Assembly: GCF_000828475.1 (NCBI RefSeq)
Contig: NZ_AP014648.1
Coordinates: 992,001 to 1,056,000 of the forward strand
DNA: 64,000 nt
DNA from: Methyloceanibacter caenitepidi
Lineage (GTDB): Bacteria; Pseudomonadota; Alphaproteobacteria; Rhizobiales; Methyloligellaceae
Direction of reading: 5' to 3'
Shown: in pieces, positions 34,511 to 43,800 of the stretch
Position numbering within the stretch: position 1 is the stretch's first letter
Layout: every line of letters begins with the position of its first letter
The notes under the pieces: model-generated
Database searches by the model: none
What the model saw: only the letters and a program-made list of their open reading frames with translations
What the model was told of the DNA's origin: nothing
Made by a program: the position numbers and the translations under genes

Positions 34511-34653
34511 TGGAAAATGCCGAAGTCGAACGCAAACGCAGACAACGCAGAAGGTCCCTGGCAATCGCCTGGACCCTCGCGATTCTTGTTATTCTGTTCT
34601 TTATCGTCACCATTGTGCGGCTTGGCGGCAACGTCGCCATTCGGCAGATTTAA
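34510..34653 (+). CDS. 47-residue single-pass membrane peptide in the cox operon
   Basis: This ORF is under 50 codons and lies between ctaB and ctaG. It starts on the ATG that overlaps the ctaB stop (TGATG) and ends 17 bases before ctaG. The product has a very basic N terminus (ERKRRQRRR) followed by one hydrophobic helix (IAWTLAILVILFFIVTIVRL) and a short tail. Many alphaproteobacterial cox operons carry a tiny membrane gene at this position (coxF-like), but I cannot confirm homology from sequence alone. Basic-in topology and coupling to ctaB argue that it is real and involved in oxidase assembly. Confidence 0.75.
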   Translation: MENAEVERKRRQRRRSLAIAWTLAILVILFFIVTIVRLGGNVAIRQI

Positions 34654-34670
34654 AGGGTGAGGCGCTGAAC

Positions 34671-35279
34671 GTGACCCAAACGATCGAAAACGGTTCCGAA
34701 ACGGCAGGGCGTCGCGACAAGCGCGGGCTCGTTGCGCTGGTTCTTGCCGGCGTTGTCGCCGGCATGGTCGGGCTGTCCTTCGCCGCCGTTCCGCTCTATC
34801 GCCTGTTCTGCCAGCAGACGGGCTATGGCGGGACGACGCAAGTCGCGACCGCCGCTCCGGACCACGTCCTCGATCGAACGATCAAGGTGCGTTTCGACAC
34901 CAACGTCGACAAGGATCTGCCCTGGCAGTTCGGTGTGGAGCAGCGTTCGGTGGACCTCAAGATCGGCGACACGGCGCTGGTTTTCTTCAAGGCCCACAAC
35001 GACACCGACAAGCCCGTCAGCGGGACGGCTGGCTTCAATGTGGCACCGGAATCCGTGGGCCGCTATTTCAAGAAGATCGAATGTTTCTGCTTCAAACAGC
35101 AGACGCTCGCTGCCGGGCAAAGCATCGAGATGCCGGTAACGTTCTTCGTCGATCCTGAGATCGTCGAAGACGAGAGTACGAAAAATATTGAGGAGATTAC
35201 GCTGTCCTATACCTTCTACCGGAGCGATGACCCGTCGGATGTCGCTGCCGCGCCGAGGGATAGGGCGTCGGGATCATAA
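34671..35279 (+). CDS. ctaG: Cytochrome c oxidase copper assembly protein (CtaG/Cox11)
   Basis: The 202-residue protein has one N-terminal membrane helix (LVALVLAGVVAGMVGLSFA) and a periplasmic immunoglobulin-like domain. It delivers copper to CuB of subunit I. The conserved YRLFCQQTGYGGTTQ follows the helix; the copper-binding motif is IECFCFKQQTL near residue 143, and FFVDPEI and TLSYTFY are late family blocks. The start is the GTG at 34671, preceded by AGGGTGAGG; the frame upstream overlaps ctaB and the small peptide gene. Confidence 0.95.
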   Translation: MTQTIENGSETAGRRDKRGLVALVLAGVVAGMVGLSFAAVPLYRLFCQQTGYGGTTQVATAAPDHVLDRTIKVRFDTNVDKDLPWQFGVEQRSVDLKIGDTALVFFKAHNDTDKPVSGTAGFNVAPESVGRYFKKIECFCFKQQTLAAGQSIEMPVTFFVDPEIVEDESTKNIEEITLSYTFYRSDDPSDVAAAPRDRASGS

Positions 35280-35338
35280 GCGACACGGCGTGGCTTAGCC
35301 GCGCCAAGAGATCGATTGGGGAGGAAGGGGAACGCACG

Positions 35339-36226
35339 ATGGCCCAGGCCCACGCAAAACCGCAACATGACTACCATCTACTCAATCCGAGCCCGTGGCC
35401 GCTTGTCGGGTCGATCGGTGGCTTGGTGCTGGCGCTTGGCGCCCTCATGTTTTTCATGAGCAAGAAAGCGGGCGACCCGCAGCTTTGGTACGTACTCCCG
35501 GGCCTCGCAATCGTGATCATCACGATGTTCGGCTGGTGGCGCGATGTCATCAAGGAGGAAGCCGAGGGTCACCAATCGCCCGTCGTTCAGCTGCATCTGC
35601 GCTACGGCATGATCTTGTTCATCGCCTCGGAGGTGATGTTCTTCGTGGCTTGGTTCTGGGCGTATTTCGACGTTGCGCTGTTCCCGGACGATGCGGTGAC
35701 GTATGCGCGGACGGCCGTTACGGGCGGCCAGTGGCCCCCCATTCCGAGCGCCGAAACGGATGTCTCGGGCCTCGGTTATTTTGGGCATACTTTTGATCCC
35801 TGGGGCCTGCCTTGGGTCAACACGCTGATCCTGCTGACATCCGGCACGACCGCGACCTGGGCGCACCACGCCATGCTGCACGACGATCGCAAGGGGCTCG
35901 TCTGGGGTCTGACCTGCACCGTGGTGCTGGGCCTTCTGTTCACCAGCCTGCAGGCCTACGAGTACATGCATGCCGGCTTCGGTTTCTCGAACCACATCTA
36001 TGGCGCGACGTTCTACATGGCCACCGGCTTCCACGGCTTCCATGTGATCGTGGGCACGATCTTCTTGCTGGTTTGCCTCTTCCGCGCGCTGGCCGGCCAC
36101 TTCACGCCGCATAAGCACTTCGGTTTCGAAGCGGCGGCTTGGTATTGGCATTTCGTCGACGTTGTCTGGCTGTTCCTGTTCTGCTCCATCTACATCTGGG
36201 GCGCCGGGGCCAACGCCGGCCACTAG
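35339..36226 (+). CDS. ctaE: Cytochrome c oxidase (aa3-type) subunit III
   Basis: The 295-residue subunit has seven transmembrane helices. HDYHLLNPSPWPLVGSI opens the protein and matches the family start. Others: RYGMILFIASEVMFFVAWFWAYF, GFHGFHVIVGTIFLLVCLFR and AAWYWHFVDVVWLFLFCSIYIWG. GGGGAGGAAGG precedes the ATG closely. Subunit III stabilises the proton-uptake path of subunit I. A strong intrinsic terminator follows. Confidence 0.96.
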   Translation: MAQAHAKPQHDYHLLNPSPWPLVGSIGGLVLALGALMFFMSKKAGDPQLWYVLPGLAIVIITMFGWWRDVIKEEAEGHQSPVVQLHLRYGMILFIASEVMFFVAWFWAYFDVALFPDDAVTYARTAVTGGQWPPIPSAETDVSGLGYFGHTFDPWGLPWVNTLILLTSGTTATWAHHAMLHDDRKGLVWGLTCTVVLGLLFTSLQAYEYMHAGFGFSNHIYGATFYMATGFHGFHVIVGTIFLLVCLFRALAGHFTPHKHFGFEAAAWYWHFVDVVWLFLFCSIYIWGAGANAGH

Positions 36227-36250
36227 CGGCGAAAGGCACCGACATCGGAG

Positions 36251-36284
36251 GGGGGCGGTCCAGCGGCCGCCCCTTTCTGTTTTG
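36251..36284 (+). terminator. Rho-independent terminator after ctaE
   Basis: GGGGCGG (36252-36258) and CCGCCCC (36267-36273) form a perfect 7-bp stem with an 8-base loop, followed by TTTCTGTTTT. It lies 25 bases past the ctaE stop and should end or attenuate the cox transcript before the DUF983 and SURF1 genes. Confidence 0.72.
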
Positions 36285-36324
36285 GCCAACGTCCGTTTCG
36301 GACAAGAGATGATTGCAGTTGAAT

Positions 36325-36720
36325 ATGAACGAGCCACAGAGCCACAAAGTACATCCACCCTTGGGCGCCACGGTCTGGGCCGGGATGTGCGGGCGTTGCC
36401 CGTCCTGCCACAAGGGCAAGATGTTCGACGGCTATCTGACCTTGGCTCCTGCCTGCAATGTCTGCGGTCTCAACTACGATTTCGCCGACTCAGGCGATGG
36501 GCCCGCCATCTTCGTGATGCTCTTCACGGGCTTCATCATTGTCGGCGCCGCGCTTTATGTCGAAGCCGTCTACCAGCCGCCTTATTGGGTCCACGCCCTG
36601 GCCTGGGGAACGGCGGCGCTCATCCTTCCACTTCTTCTGCTGCGCAGTTTCAAGGGCGTTTTGATCGCGCTTCAGTTCCGGAACAAGGCCGAAGAAGGCA
36701 AATTGGTTTCGGATCGCTAG
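36325..36720 (+). CDS. DUF983 family membrane protein
   Basis: The 131-residue protein carries two CxxC pairs near the N terminus (CGRCPSCHKGKMF and CNVCGLNY), probably a zinc ribbon. Two hydrophobic helices follow (IFVMLFTGFIIVGAALYV and WGTAALILPLLLLRSF). DUF983 genes sit in alphaproteobacterial cox operons between subunit III and SURF1, and their function is unknown. ATG 36325 is used; a TTG at 36313, four codons upstream, is an alternative start. The gene lies after a terminator, so its expression may depend on read-through. Confidence 0.85.
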   Translation: MNEPQSHKVHPPLGATVWAGMCGRCPSCHKGKMFDGYLTLAPACNVCGLNYDFADSGDGPAIFVMLFTGFIIVGAALYVEAVYQPPYWVHALAWGTAALILPLLLLRSFKGVLIALQFRNKAEEGKLVSDR

Positions 36721-36729
36721 ACTCAGGTC

Positions 36730-37458
36730 ATGACGACTCCGGCTCTCATCAGGCTCACCATAGCCACGCTGATCGGCTTCGCCCTGCTGATTTGGCTCGG
36801 CCAATGGCAGCTTCAGCGCCTCGAATGGAAAGAGCGCATCATCCAGCGCATCGAAACGCGGACTGAGCGCATGCCCGTCTCGCTGGAGAAAGCCGTCGAA
36901 CTCGCCCAGCAATGGGGCGATCCGAACTACCTGAGGGTGACGGCCGAGGGCCGTTTCCACCACAATTTGGAGCGCTATCTCTACTCCATCTCGTCGGACG
37001 GCGAACCGGGCTGGCATGTCATTGCCCCCCTGGAGACGGCTGCTGGACGTGTTGTTCTCGTCGATCGCGGGTTCGTGCCAGACGGCCGCCGGGACCCCGG
37101 CACCCGGCAAGAGGGCCAGGTTCGGGACATCGTCACGGTGACGGGACTCGTGCGAACCAGCGAGAAGCCGAACCTGTTCTCGCCCGACAATGACGAGGAG
37201 GCCAACCAGTGGTTCACGCGGGACCTTGACGGTATGGCGCGGTCCATGTTCCCGGGTGGGACCGTGCAGGTGCTTCCCTTCTTCCTGGAGGCGGAGGCAA
37301 GCGACGTTCCCGGCGGGTGGCCCAAGGGCGGGCAAACGCGGCTAGAACTGCCCAACAAGCACCTGCAATATGCCCTGACTTGGTTCCTACTCGCGGCCTG
37401 TCTGCTGGTAATCTACGCCGTCTACGTCTGGAGCGTGATGACCGGGCGGCGGTCTTAA
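36730..37458 (+). CDS. SURF1 family cytochrome oxidase assembly protein
   Basis: The 242-residue protein has a transmembrane helix at each end (LTIATLIGFALLIWLGQWQL and YALTWFLLAACLLVIYAVYVW), with a large periplasmic domain between them. Family features are GQWQLQRLEWKE, RVTAEGRFHHNLERYL, WHVIAPLET, LVDRGFVPDGRRDP and NKHLQYALTWF. SURF1 helps insert heme a into subunit I of aa3-type oxidases. It starts 9 bases after the DUF983 stop. Confidence 0.93.
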   Translation: MTTPALIRLTIATLIGFALLIWLGQWQLQRLEWKERIIQRIETRTERMPVSLEKAVELAQQWGDPNYLRVTAEGRFHHNLERYLYSISSDGEPGWHVIAPLETAAGRVVLVDRGFVPDGRRDPGTRQEGQVRDIVTVTGLVRTSEKPNLFSPDNDEEANQWFTRDLDGMARSMFPGGTVQVLPFFLEAEASDVPGGWPKGGQTRLELPNKHLQYALTWFLLAACLLVIYAVYVWSVMTGRRS

Positions 37459-37543
37459 CCGTGCTGCCCGGCCGTATTGCGGGCCCGCGCTCCGGGGGCT
37501 AGGGTCTGGCAAAAAGTCTCAGAATTCCGGTGAGAGGCATATC

Positions 37544-38965
37544 TTGAAGTTCATTTCAACGCGCGGGTCTGCCCCGGCGCTCTCTTTCGAGGGTGCACTT
37601 CTGGCTGCGCTCGCGGACGATGGCGGCCTGTTCATGCCCGAGAGCTGGCCCCAAATGTCACCGGACGAGATTGCCGCCCTCGCGGGCCTCGATTACGCCG
37701 ACGCGGCCTATCGGGTCATGAGCCCCTTTCTCGCGGGCGACCCGTGTCTGAACGACCTCGAAGAGGTGCTCTCGGAGGCCTATGACGGCTTCCACCATCC
37801 CGCCGTGGCACCGCTGGCACAAATCGGGCCCAACAGCTTCGTCCTGGAGCTCTTTCACGGTCCCACGCTGGCCTTCAAGGACCTCGCCATGCAGGTCGTG
37901 TCGCGGTTCATGAATCGCGCGCTCAAGCGGCGCGGGCAGCGCGCCACGGTGGTCGGCGCGACATCCGGCGATACGGGGGCGGCCGCGATCGAGGCTTTCC
38001 GTGGCCTCGACGCCATCGATGTCTTCATTCTGCATCCCAAGGGCCGTGTCAGCGACGTACAGCGGCGCCAGATGACGACGGCCACCGAAGCCAATATTCA
38101 CAACATCGCGGTCGAAGGGACGTTCGACGATTGCCAGGCGATCGTGAAGGCGCTCTTCGGCGATCGAGATTTGAACAAGCGCCTCGGCCTGACCGGGATC
38201 AATTCGATCAACTTCGCGCGGATCCTTGCCCAGATCGGCTACTACTTCACCTCGGCGGTGACGCTCGGAGCGCCTTACAGGCCGGTGGCGTTCTCGGTCC
38301 CCACCGGAAATTTTGGTGATATTTTCGCAGGTTACGCCGCTCGCGCCATGGGCCTGCCGGTCCAACGCCTCGTTATCGCCACGAACCTCAATGACAGTCT
38401 TCCCCGCGCGTTGGCCTCAGGGACCTACGAGCCGCAGGGCGTGATCGCGACCTCAAGTCCCAGCATGGACATTCAGCTTGCCAGCAATTTCGAGCGCCTC
38501 CTTTTCGAGCTTGCCGGACGGGATTCGTCCAGGGTGCGGGGCTTGATGGAGGAATTGCGCGCCCGGGGCTCGTTCACGCTGAGCCAGGGCGAGTTCGGGC
38601 AACTCTGCGATCTTTTCAGTGCTCATTCTGCTGGAGAAGACGTGACTCAAATGACCATTCGGGGGGTATTCGAAGAAACCGGCATGGTGGTCGACCCGCA
38701 CACAGCTGTCGGCATCGCCGCTGCGCAGCAGGAGCCGGGGCTCGGCACGACGCCCATGGTCATTCTGTCGACGGCGCACGCGGCCAAGTTCCCGGATGCG
38801 GTGCGGCGGGCCATCGGCATCGAGCCGGCGCAGCCCGAACGCCTGACCTTGAAGCTCGGCAGCGAAGAGCGCTGTACGGACATGCCCGCCGACTTCGCGA
38901 CGGTGGTGGACTTTATTGTGGACCACGCACGGGCCGACGCACCGCTGACGGGAGCCGAGGCGTGA
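37544..38965 (+). CDS. thrC: Threonine synthase
   Basis: The 473-residue PLP enzyme converts O-phosphohomoserine to threonine. The N terminus MKFISTRGSAPALSFEGALLAALADDGGLFMPE is the family hallmark. The PLP lysine is in HGPTLAFKDLAMQ near residue 110, and the phosphate loop and active-site region include GATSGDTGAAAIEAFRG and VPTGNFGDIFAGYAAR. The start is a TTG at 37544, chosen because it precedes KFISTRG directly. Its stop overlaps the start of the M16 gene (GTGA). The window also has thrB (46963), the preceding step. Confidence 0.95.
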   Translation: MKFISTRGSAPALSFEGALLAALADDGGLFMPESWPQMSPDEIAALAGLDYADAAYRVMSPFLAGDPCLNDLEEVLSEAYDGFHHPAVAPLAQIGPNSFVLELFHGPTLAFKDLAMQVVSRFMNRALKRRGQRATVVGATSGDTGAAAIEAFRGLDAIDVFILHPKGRVSDVQRRQMTTATEANIHNIAVEGTFDDCQAIVKALFGDRDLNKRLGLTGINSINFARILAQIGYYFTSAVTLGAPYRPVAFSVPTGNFGDIFAGYAARAMGLPVQRLVIATNLNDSLPRALASGTYEPQGVIATSSPSMDIQLASNFERLLFELAGRDSSRVRGLMEELRARGSFTLSQGEFGQLCDLFSAHSAGEDVTQMTIRGVFEETGMVVDPHTAVGIAAAQQEPGLGTTPMVILSTAHAAKFPDAVRRAIGIEPAQPERLTLKLGSEERCTDMPADFATVVDFIVDHARADAPLTGAEA

Positions 38966-40242
38966 GCGTCACCCGGTCCACCCTGAGCAACGGCCTGACA
39001 GTTGTCAGCCATACCATGCCCGAAGTGGAGACTGTGTCGCTTGGTATCTGGGTCGGAGCGGGAAGCCGTTCCGAACAACTGACGGAGCACGGCGTTGCCC
39101 ATTTCCTGGAGCACATGGCCTTCAAGGGAACCAAGCGGCGGACAGCGCGCGAGATCGTCGAGGAGATCGAGTCCGTCGGCGGCGACCTGAACGCGGCGAC
39201 GTCGGTCGATTCGACCGGGTACTATGCGCGCGTGCTGCCGAAGGATCTGCCCCTCGCATTGGATATTTTGAGCGACATCATCCTGGAGCCGCGCTTCGAC
39301 GGCGCCGAACTCGCGCGCGAGCGCGACGTCATCCTTCAAGAGATCGCCGCAAGTTCGGATTCGCCGGACGACATCGTCTACGACTTCGTGTCGGAGGCGG
39401 CGTTTCCCGATCAGCCTGTGGGACGGCCCATCCTCGGCACGGCGGACAGCGTCTGTGCCTTCGAGCGTGACCATCTCGGGTCGTACCTCGCCACGCATTA
39501 TCATGCTCCGAACATGGTTCTGGCTGCTGCGGGCGCGGTCGACCACGAGGCCCTTGTGGCGGAGGCCGAGCGCCGGCTGTCCGGCTTGCCGTCCGACGGC
39601 ACGCCGACCCCTCAGGAGGCCATCTATAGCGGCGGCCGCCGCCAATCGGACAAGCCGTTCGAGCAGACTCATCTGATGATTGGGCTGGAGGCGCCTGCCT
39701 ATCATCAGCCCGACTATTTCACCGCGCAGATCCTTGCCGGCGCGCTCGGCGGGGGCATGTCGTCCCGGCTTTTCCAGGAAGTTCGAGAGCGGAGGGGCCT
39801 CTGCTATTCCGTCTACGCCTTTTCGACGGGCCTGACCGACAGCGGCATGTTCGTCGTTCACGCGGCAGGGGCTCCCGAGAAGGCCGATGAGTTGTTCTCG
39901 GTCATTCGCGACGAGCTCGACCGGGCGGCGAATTCCGGCTTCGTAGAGGCCGAGCTCGGACGCGTGAAAGCCCAAATGAAGATGGGACTTTTGGCCGCCC
40001 TCGAGAGCTCCAGCGCGCGCGCCGAACAACTCGCGCGTCACATCCTGTTTTGCGGTCGTGTGCTGCCGACCACCGAACTCGTCGAGCGGATCGAGGCCGT
40101 GGGTACGGCGGACCTGCAGGCCTTACTGCAGAAGGTTTTGGGCACGCCTCTCAGTCTTGCGACTGTGGGGCCCGTTGCTAATCTTGGAAGATTCGAAGCC
40201 GTGGCCGACAAGTTTATCGTGCCTGCGAGCAGAGCCGCCTGA
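38962..40242 (+). CDS. M16 family processing peptidase (MPP-beta-like), cytoplasmic
   Basis: This 426-residue peptidase has no signal peptide. TLSNGLTVVSHTMPEVETVSLGIWV and AHFLEHMAFKGTKRRTA hold the HxxEH zinc motif, with the third ligand in ARERDVILQEI. GGGMSSRLFQEVRERRGLCYSVYAF is the conserved C-terminal block. It resembles the mitochondrial processing peptidase beta subunit and the rhizobial/rickettsial relatives proposed as its ancestors. It begins at a GTG overlapping the thrC stop, a linkage (thrC then M16 then GNAT) that I recall from other Rhizobiales. Confidence 0.94.
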   Translation: MSVTRSTLSNGLTVVSHTMPEVETVSLGIWVGAGSRSEQLTEHGVAHFLEHMAFKGTKRRTAREIVEEIESVGGDLNAATSVDSTGYYARVLPKDLPLALDILSDIILEPRFDGAELARERDVILQEIAASSDSPDDIVYDFVSEAAFPDQPVGRPILGTADSVCAFERDHLGSYLATHYHAPNMVLAAAGAVDHEALVAEAERRLSGLPSDGTPTPQEAIYSGGRRQSDKPFEQTHLMIGLEAPAYHQPDYFTAQILAGALGGGMSSRLFQEVRERRGLCYSVYAFSTGLTDSGMFVVHAAGAPEKADELFSVIRDELDRAANSGFVEAELGRVKAQMKMGLLAALESSSARAEQLARHILFCGRVLPTTELVERIEAVGTADLQALLQKVLGTPLSLATVGPVANLGRFEAVADKFIVPASRAA

Positions 40243-40257
40243 AGAGGGTGCTGACGA

Positions 40258-40860
40258 ATGGCCTTGCTGCGAGCTGCAACACCTGGGGATTTCGGTCCGG
40301 TTCTCGAGACCGATCGGGTGCTGCTGCGCGCGCCTCAGATGTCGGACTATCCGGCGTGGGCGGAGCTGCGTGCCGCCAGCCAGGATTTCCTCGTCCCGTG
40401 GGAGCCTCTCTGGGCGCCGGACGAGCTCTCCAGAGCCTCCTTCCGCCGCCGCATTCGCCACTATCTGCGCGATATGCGCGAGGACATGGGCTACGCCCTG
40501 TTCGTCTACGATGCGCGGTCCACGGACCTGGTAGGAGGCATCACCTTGTGCAATGTCCGGCGCGGCGTGACGCAGTCGTGTACGCTCGGCTACTGGGTCG
40601 GCGAGGCATACGCGCGCCAAGGATACATGACCGCCGCGGTTCGCGCGGTCGTGCCGTTCGTATTCGATTCGCTTGAACTGCACAGGCTCGAAGCGGCCTG
40701 TCTGCCGACGAATACCGCATCGATGCGGCTTTTGGAGCGGGTTGGGTTCAAGAAGGAAGGACTTGCGCGCCGGTATCTGCGTATCAACGGCGACTGGCGC
40801 GATCACGTGCTTTATGCGCTTCTGGAATCGGATCCGCGCGTACCGGGGAACGGAGGGTGA
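40258..40860 (+). CDS. GNAT family N-acetyltransferase (RimJ/RimL-like)
   Basis: The 200-residue protein has LETDRVLLRAPQMSDYPAWAEL at the start, the central LGYWVGEAYARQGYMTAAVRAVVPFVF containing the acetyl-CoA pyrophosphate loop, and LHRLEAACLPTNTASMRLLERVGFKKEGLARRYL at the end. This matches the RimJ/RimL group, which acetylates N-terminal amines of ribosomal proteins, though others use small molecules. It lies 15 bases after the M16 peptidase and its stop touches the next gene's start region, so it is part of the same operon. Confidence 0.9.
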   Translation: MALLRAATPGDFGPVLETDRVLLRAPQMSDYPAWAELRAASQDFLVPWEPLWAPDELSRASFRRRIRHYLRDMREDMGYALFVYDARSTDLVGGITLCNVRRGVTQSCTLGYWVGEAYARQGYMTAAVRAVVPFVFDSLELHRLEAACLPTNTASMRLLERVGFKKEGLARRYLRINGDWRDHVLYALLESDPRVPGNGG

Positions 40861-40862
40861 GT

Positions 40863-43800
40863 GTGGCCCCACATGGCTCGGTGAGCGCCCATTGCGCCGT
40901 GCCAAGACACTCCGGCTCCCGGCGGCAGCGCCGGGCCGGAGCGCTTGCGCTCGCCTATGGCCTTCTGCTGACCTTGTCGCTGTTCTGTCCGCCGCTTGCG
41001 GGTGTCGCCAATGCGATCGAAGCCATTGCCGTGGATCCTGACGCCGCAAAGATGGAGATCACCACCAAGGGCGAGCTCTACGAGGGGCGCGGAGACCGGC
41101 TGCAAATCGAAACGGCGCCTGGACCCGATGGCTATATCGGCCGTATGGCGGTTTCGGCCTCGACCCCCGGCACCGACCCCAGCTGGCTGGTCTTTGCGCT
41201 GTCGAACCCGACGGATACCCGCATCGTGCGCTGGCTCGTAGCCCCGCGCTACACGCTCGCAAATTCTGGCGTGTTCCGCCCCGAGCTCGACGCGCGCCGC
41301 ATCACGGCCGTCACGCCCTCGCTCGGCTTCCGTCCGGAGGCCTTGCAAAGCGATCGCGCCGACATGTTCCGGCTGACACTGGAGCCGGGTCAGACCGTGA
41401 CCTACGCGGCAGAGCTGGCGTCCTCCAAGGTGCCGCAGCTCACGCTGTGGACCCCGAAATTCTACCAGGCCAAACAGCAGGACAGCATGCTGTTCAAGGG
41501 CGTGCTCTTAGGGATCACAGGCCTGCTGGCGATTTTCCTGACCGCTATCTTCGCTGCGAACCACCGCGCGATCTTCCCGGCCACCGCGCTCGTCGCCTGG
41601 GCGGCTCTGATCTATTTCTGTGTCGACTTCGGCTTCTGGAACAAGCTGTTCCCGGTTGGCCCCGACCGTACGGCCACGTACCGTGCCGCAGCCGAAGCCG
41701 GCCTTGCCGCAAGCTTGGCGCTGTTTCTCTATACCTTCCTGCGCATCGGTCTCTGGCACGTATGGATCCGCAGCGTGTTCTGGGTGTGGATCGCGGCGCA
41801 GTTCATATTGGTCGTGGTTGCGATCGTCGATCCGCAGACCGCTGCGGGGCTTGCGCGCGCCTCGACCATCATCATCGCGGGCGTCGGGACGGTGCTCATC
41901 GCCTATTTCGCGCTCCGCGGGCAGGACCGGGCGCTGTCGTTGATCCCCAGTTGGATGCTGCTGATCGTCTGGCTCCTGGGCGCCTCGATGATCGTCACCG
42001 GCAAACTATCCGGCGAAGTGGTCGGATCGAGCCTCATCGCCGGCCTTGTGCTGATCCTGGTGCTGCTCGGCTTCACCGTCACCCAGTTCGCGTTCCACAC
42101 GGGTGGATCGGCGATGAGCCTGGGGCCGCCCAGCCTCGTGCAGATGAAGTCTCTCGCCGTGGATGGGTCCGGCACCCACGTCTTCCAATGGCACGCGGGC
42201 CGCGATCTCATAACCGTGGGCCACGAAGTGGAAGCGGAGCTTGGCCTGGAACCCGGGGCGCTCAACGTCTCCGTCAGCGAGTTCCTGAAGCACATGCACG
42301 CCTCGGATCGCGAGCGCTTTCGGCTGCTGATGCAGTCCTTGCAGGAAAAGAAGGGCGGTGACTTCCAGACGGACTTCCGTCTCCGCCGTCACGACGGGAC
42401 GTATCTTTGGTACGAGCTCAACGCCCAGGCGGCCCCGAACGAGAACGTGCGCCTTCTGCGCTGTGTCGGACTGTTGCGCGACGTGACCAATCTGAAGCGC
42501 TCCCATGAACGCCTCATGCATGATGCCGTGCACGACAGCCTGACGGGTCTTCCCAATCGCCAGCTCCTCATGGATCGCCTGGACGGCGCGATCACGCGTG
42601 CGGCCGAGGGACAGGCAAACCGTCCGACAATCCTCTTTATCGACATCGACCGCTTCAAGAACGTCAACAAGAGCTTCGGCCTTGTGATCGGAGACTCGAT
42701 GCTCCTCACGCTCGGGCGGCGTCTCTCTCGCCATCTCAATCCGCAGGACACGCTCGCCCGTCTAGGCGGCGATCAGTTCGCGATCATGTTGATATCGGAC
42801 AGCGACCCGCATCACGTCGCGACCTTGGCGGAGCGCGTGCGCCGGGCGCTTCGCACGCCGATGAAGATCAGCACCAAAGAGATCATCCTCACCGCCTCGA
42901 TCGGCATCGTGGTTCACGACGGCTCGCAGGCCAATGCACAAGAGATGCTGCGTGACGGGGAGTTGGCGATGCTGCGCGCCAAGCGCCGCGGCGCGGATCG
43001 CATCGAGATTTTCAATCCGGCCATGCGCGCGGAGGAGGAGAACCGTCTTCCGCTCGAGAGCGAGTTGCGTATGGCGCTCCAGCGCCAGCAGATATCGGTG
43101 CTTTATCAGCCCATCACACGACTGGCGTCGAACCAGCTCGCCGGCTTCGAGGCGCTGATGCGCTGGGATCATCCGACCCGCGGCCGTCTGTCGCCGCAGG
43201 ACTTCATTCCGCTCGCGGAGGAATCGGGGCTGATCGTCGAGCTTGGCAGCTACGTTCTCAGCCAAGCCTTGGACGAGGCGGCGACGTGGCACCGCGTCTT
43301 GCCGCGCGACCGCGACCCGCTGTTCGTCAGCGTCAATGTCTCGAGCCGGCAGCTCTTCCGCCAGGACATGGTGCAGGAGATCAGGCTGCTTCTCGCGCGC
43401 GAGCAGGTGGCGCGCGGCACGCTGAAGCTCGAAGTCACCGAGTCGCTGGTTATGGAGAACCCCGAGCGCGCCGTAGAAATTCTCACCTGGCTCAAAACCT
43501 ACGGGGCGAGCCTCGCCTTGGACGATTTCGGCACGGGCTACAGCTCGCTCAGCTATCTGCACCGCTTCCCGTTCGACATCATCAAGGTCGACAAGTCGCT
43601 GGTGCACGACAGCTCGGACAACGACCAGACCCCGCTGATCCTGCGTTCGGTCGTGACGCTCGCGCACGAGCTCGGCAAGGAAGTGGTTGCCGAAGGGGTC
43701 GAGACCCAGGCCGATGCGAACTATCTGCGCTCGATCGGCTGTGAGTTCGGACAGGGCTTCTACTACGGCGAACCGATGTCGGCACGGGATGTCGGCGCGC

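Noticed and set aside
38647..40041. A 464-residue minus-strand frame opposite thrC and the M16 gene
   Set aside because: It is a shadow of two well-supported genes; its composition is typical of antisense frames in GC-rich DNA.
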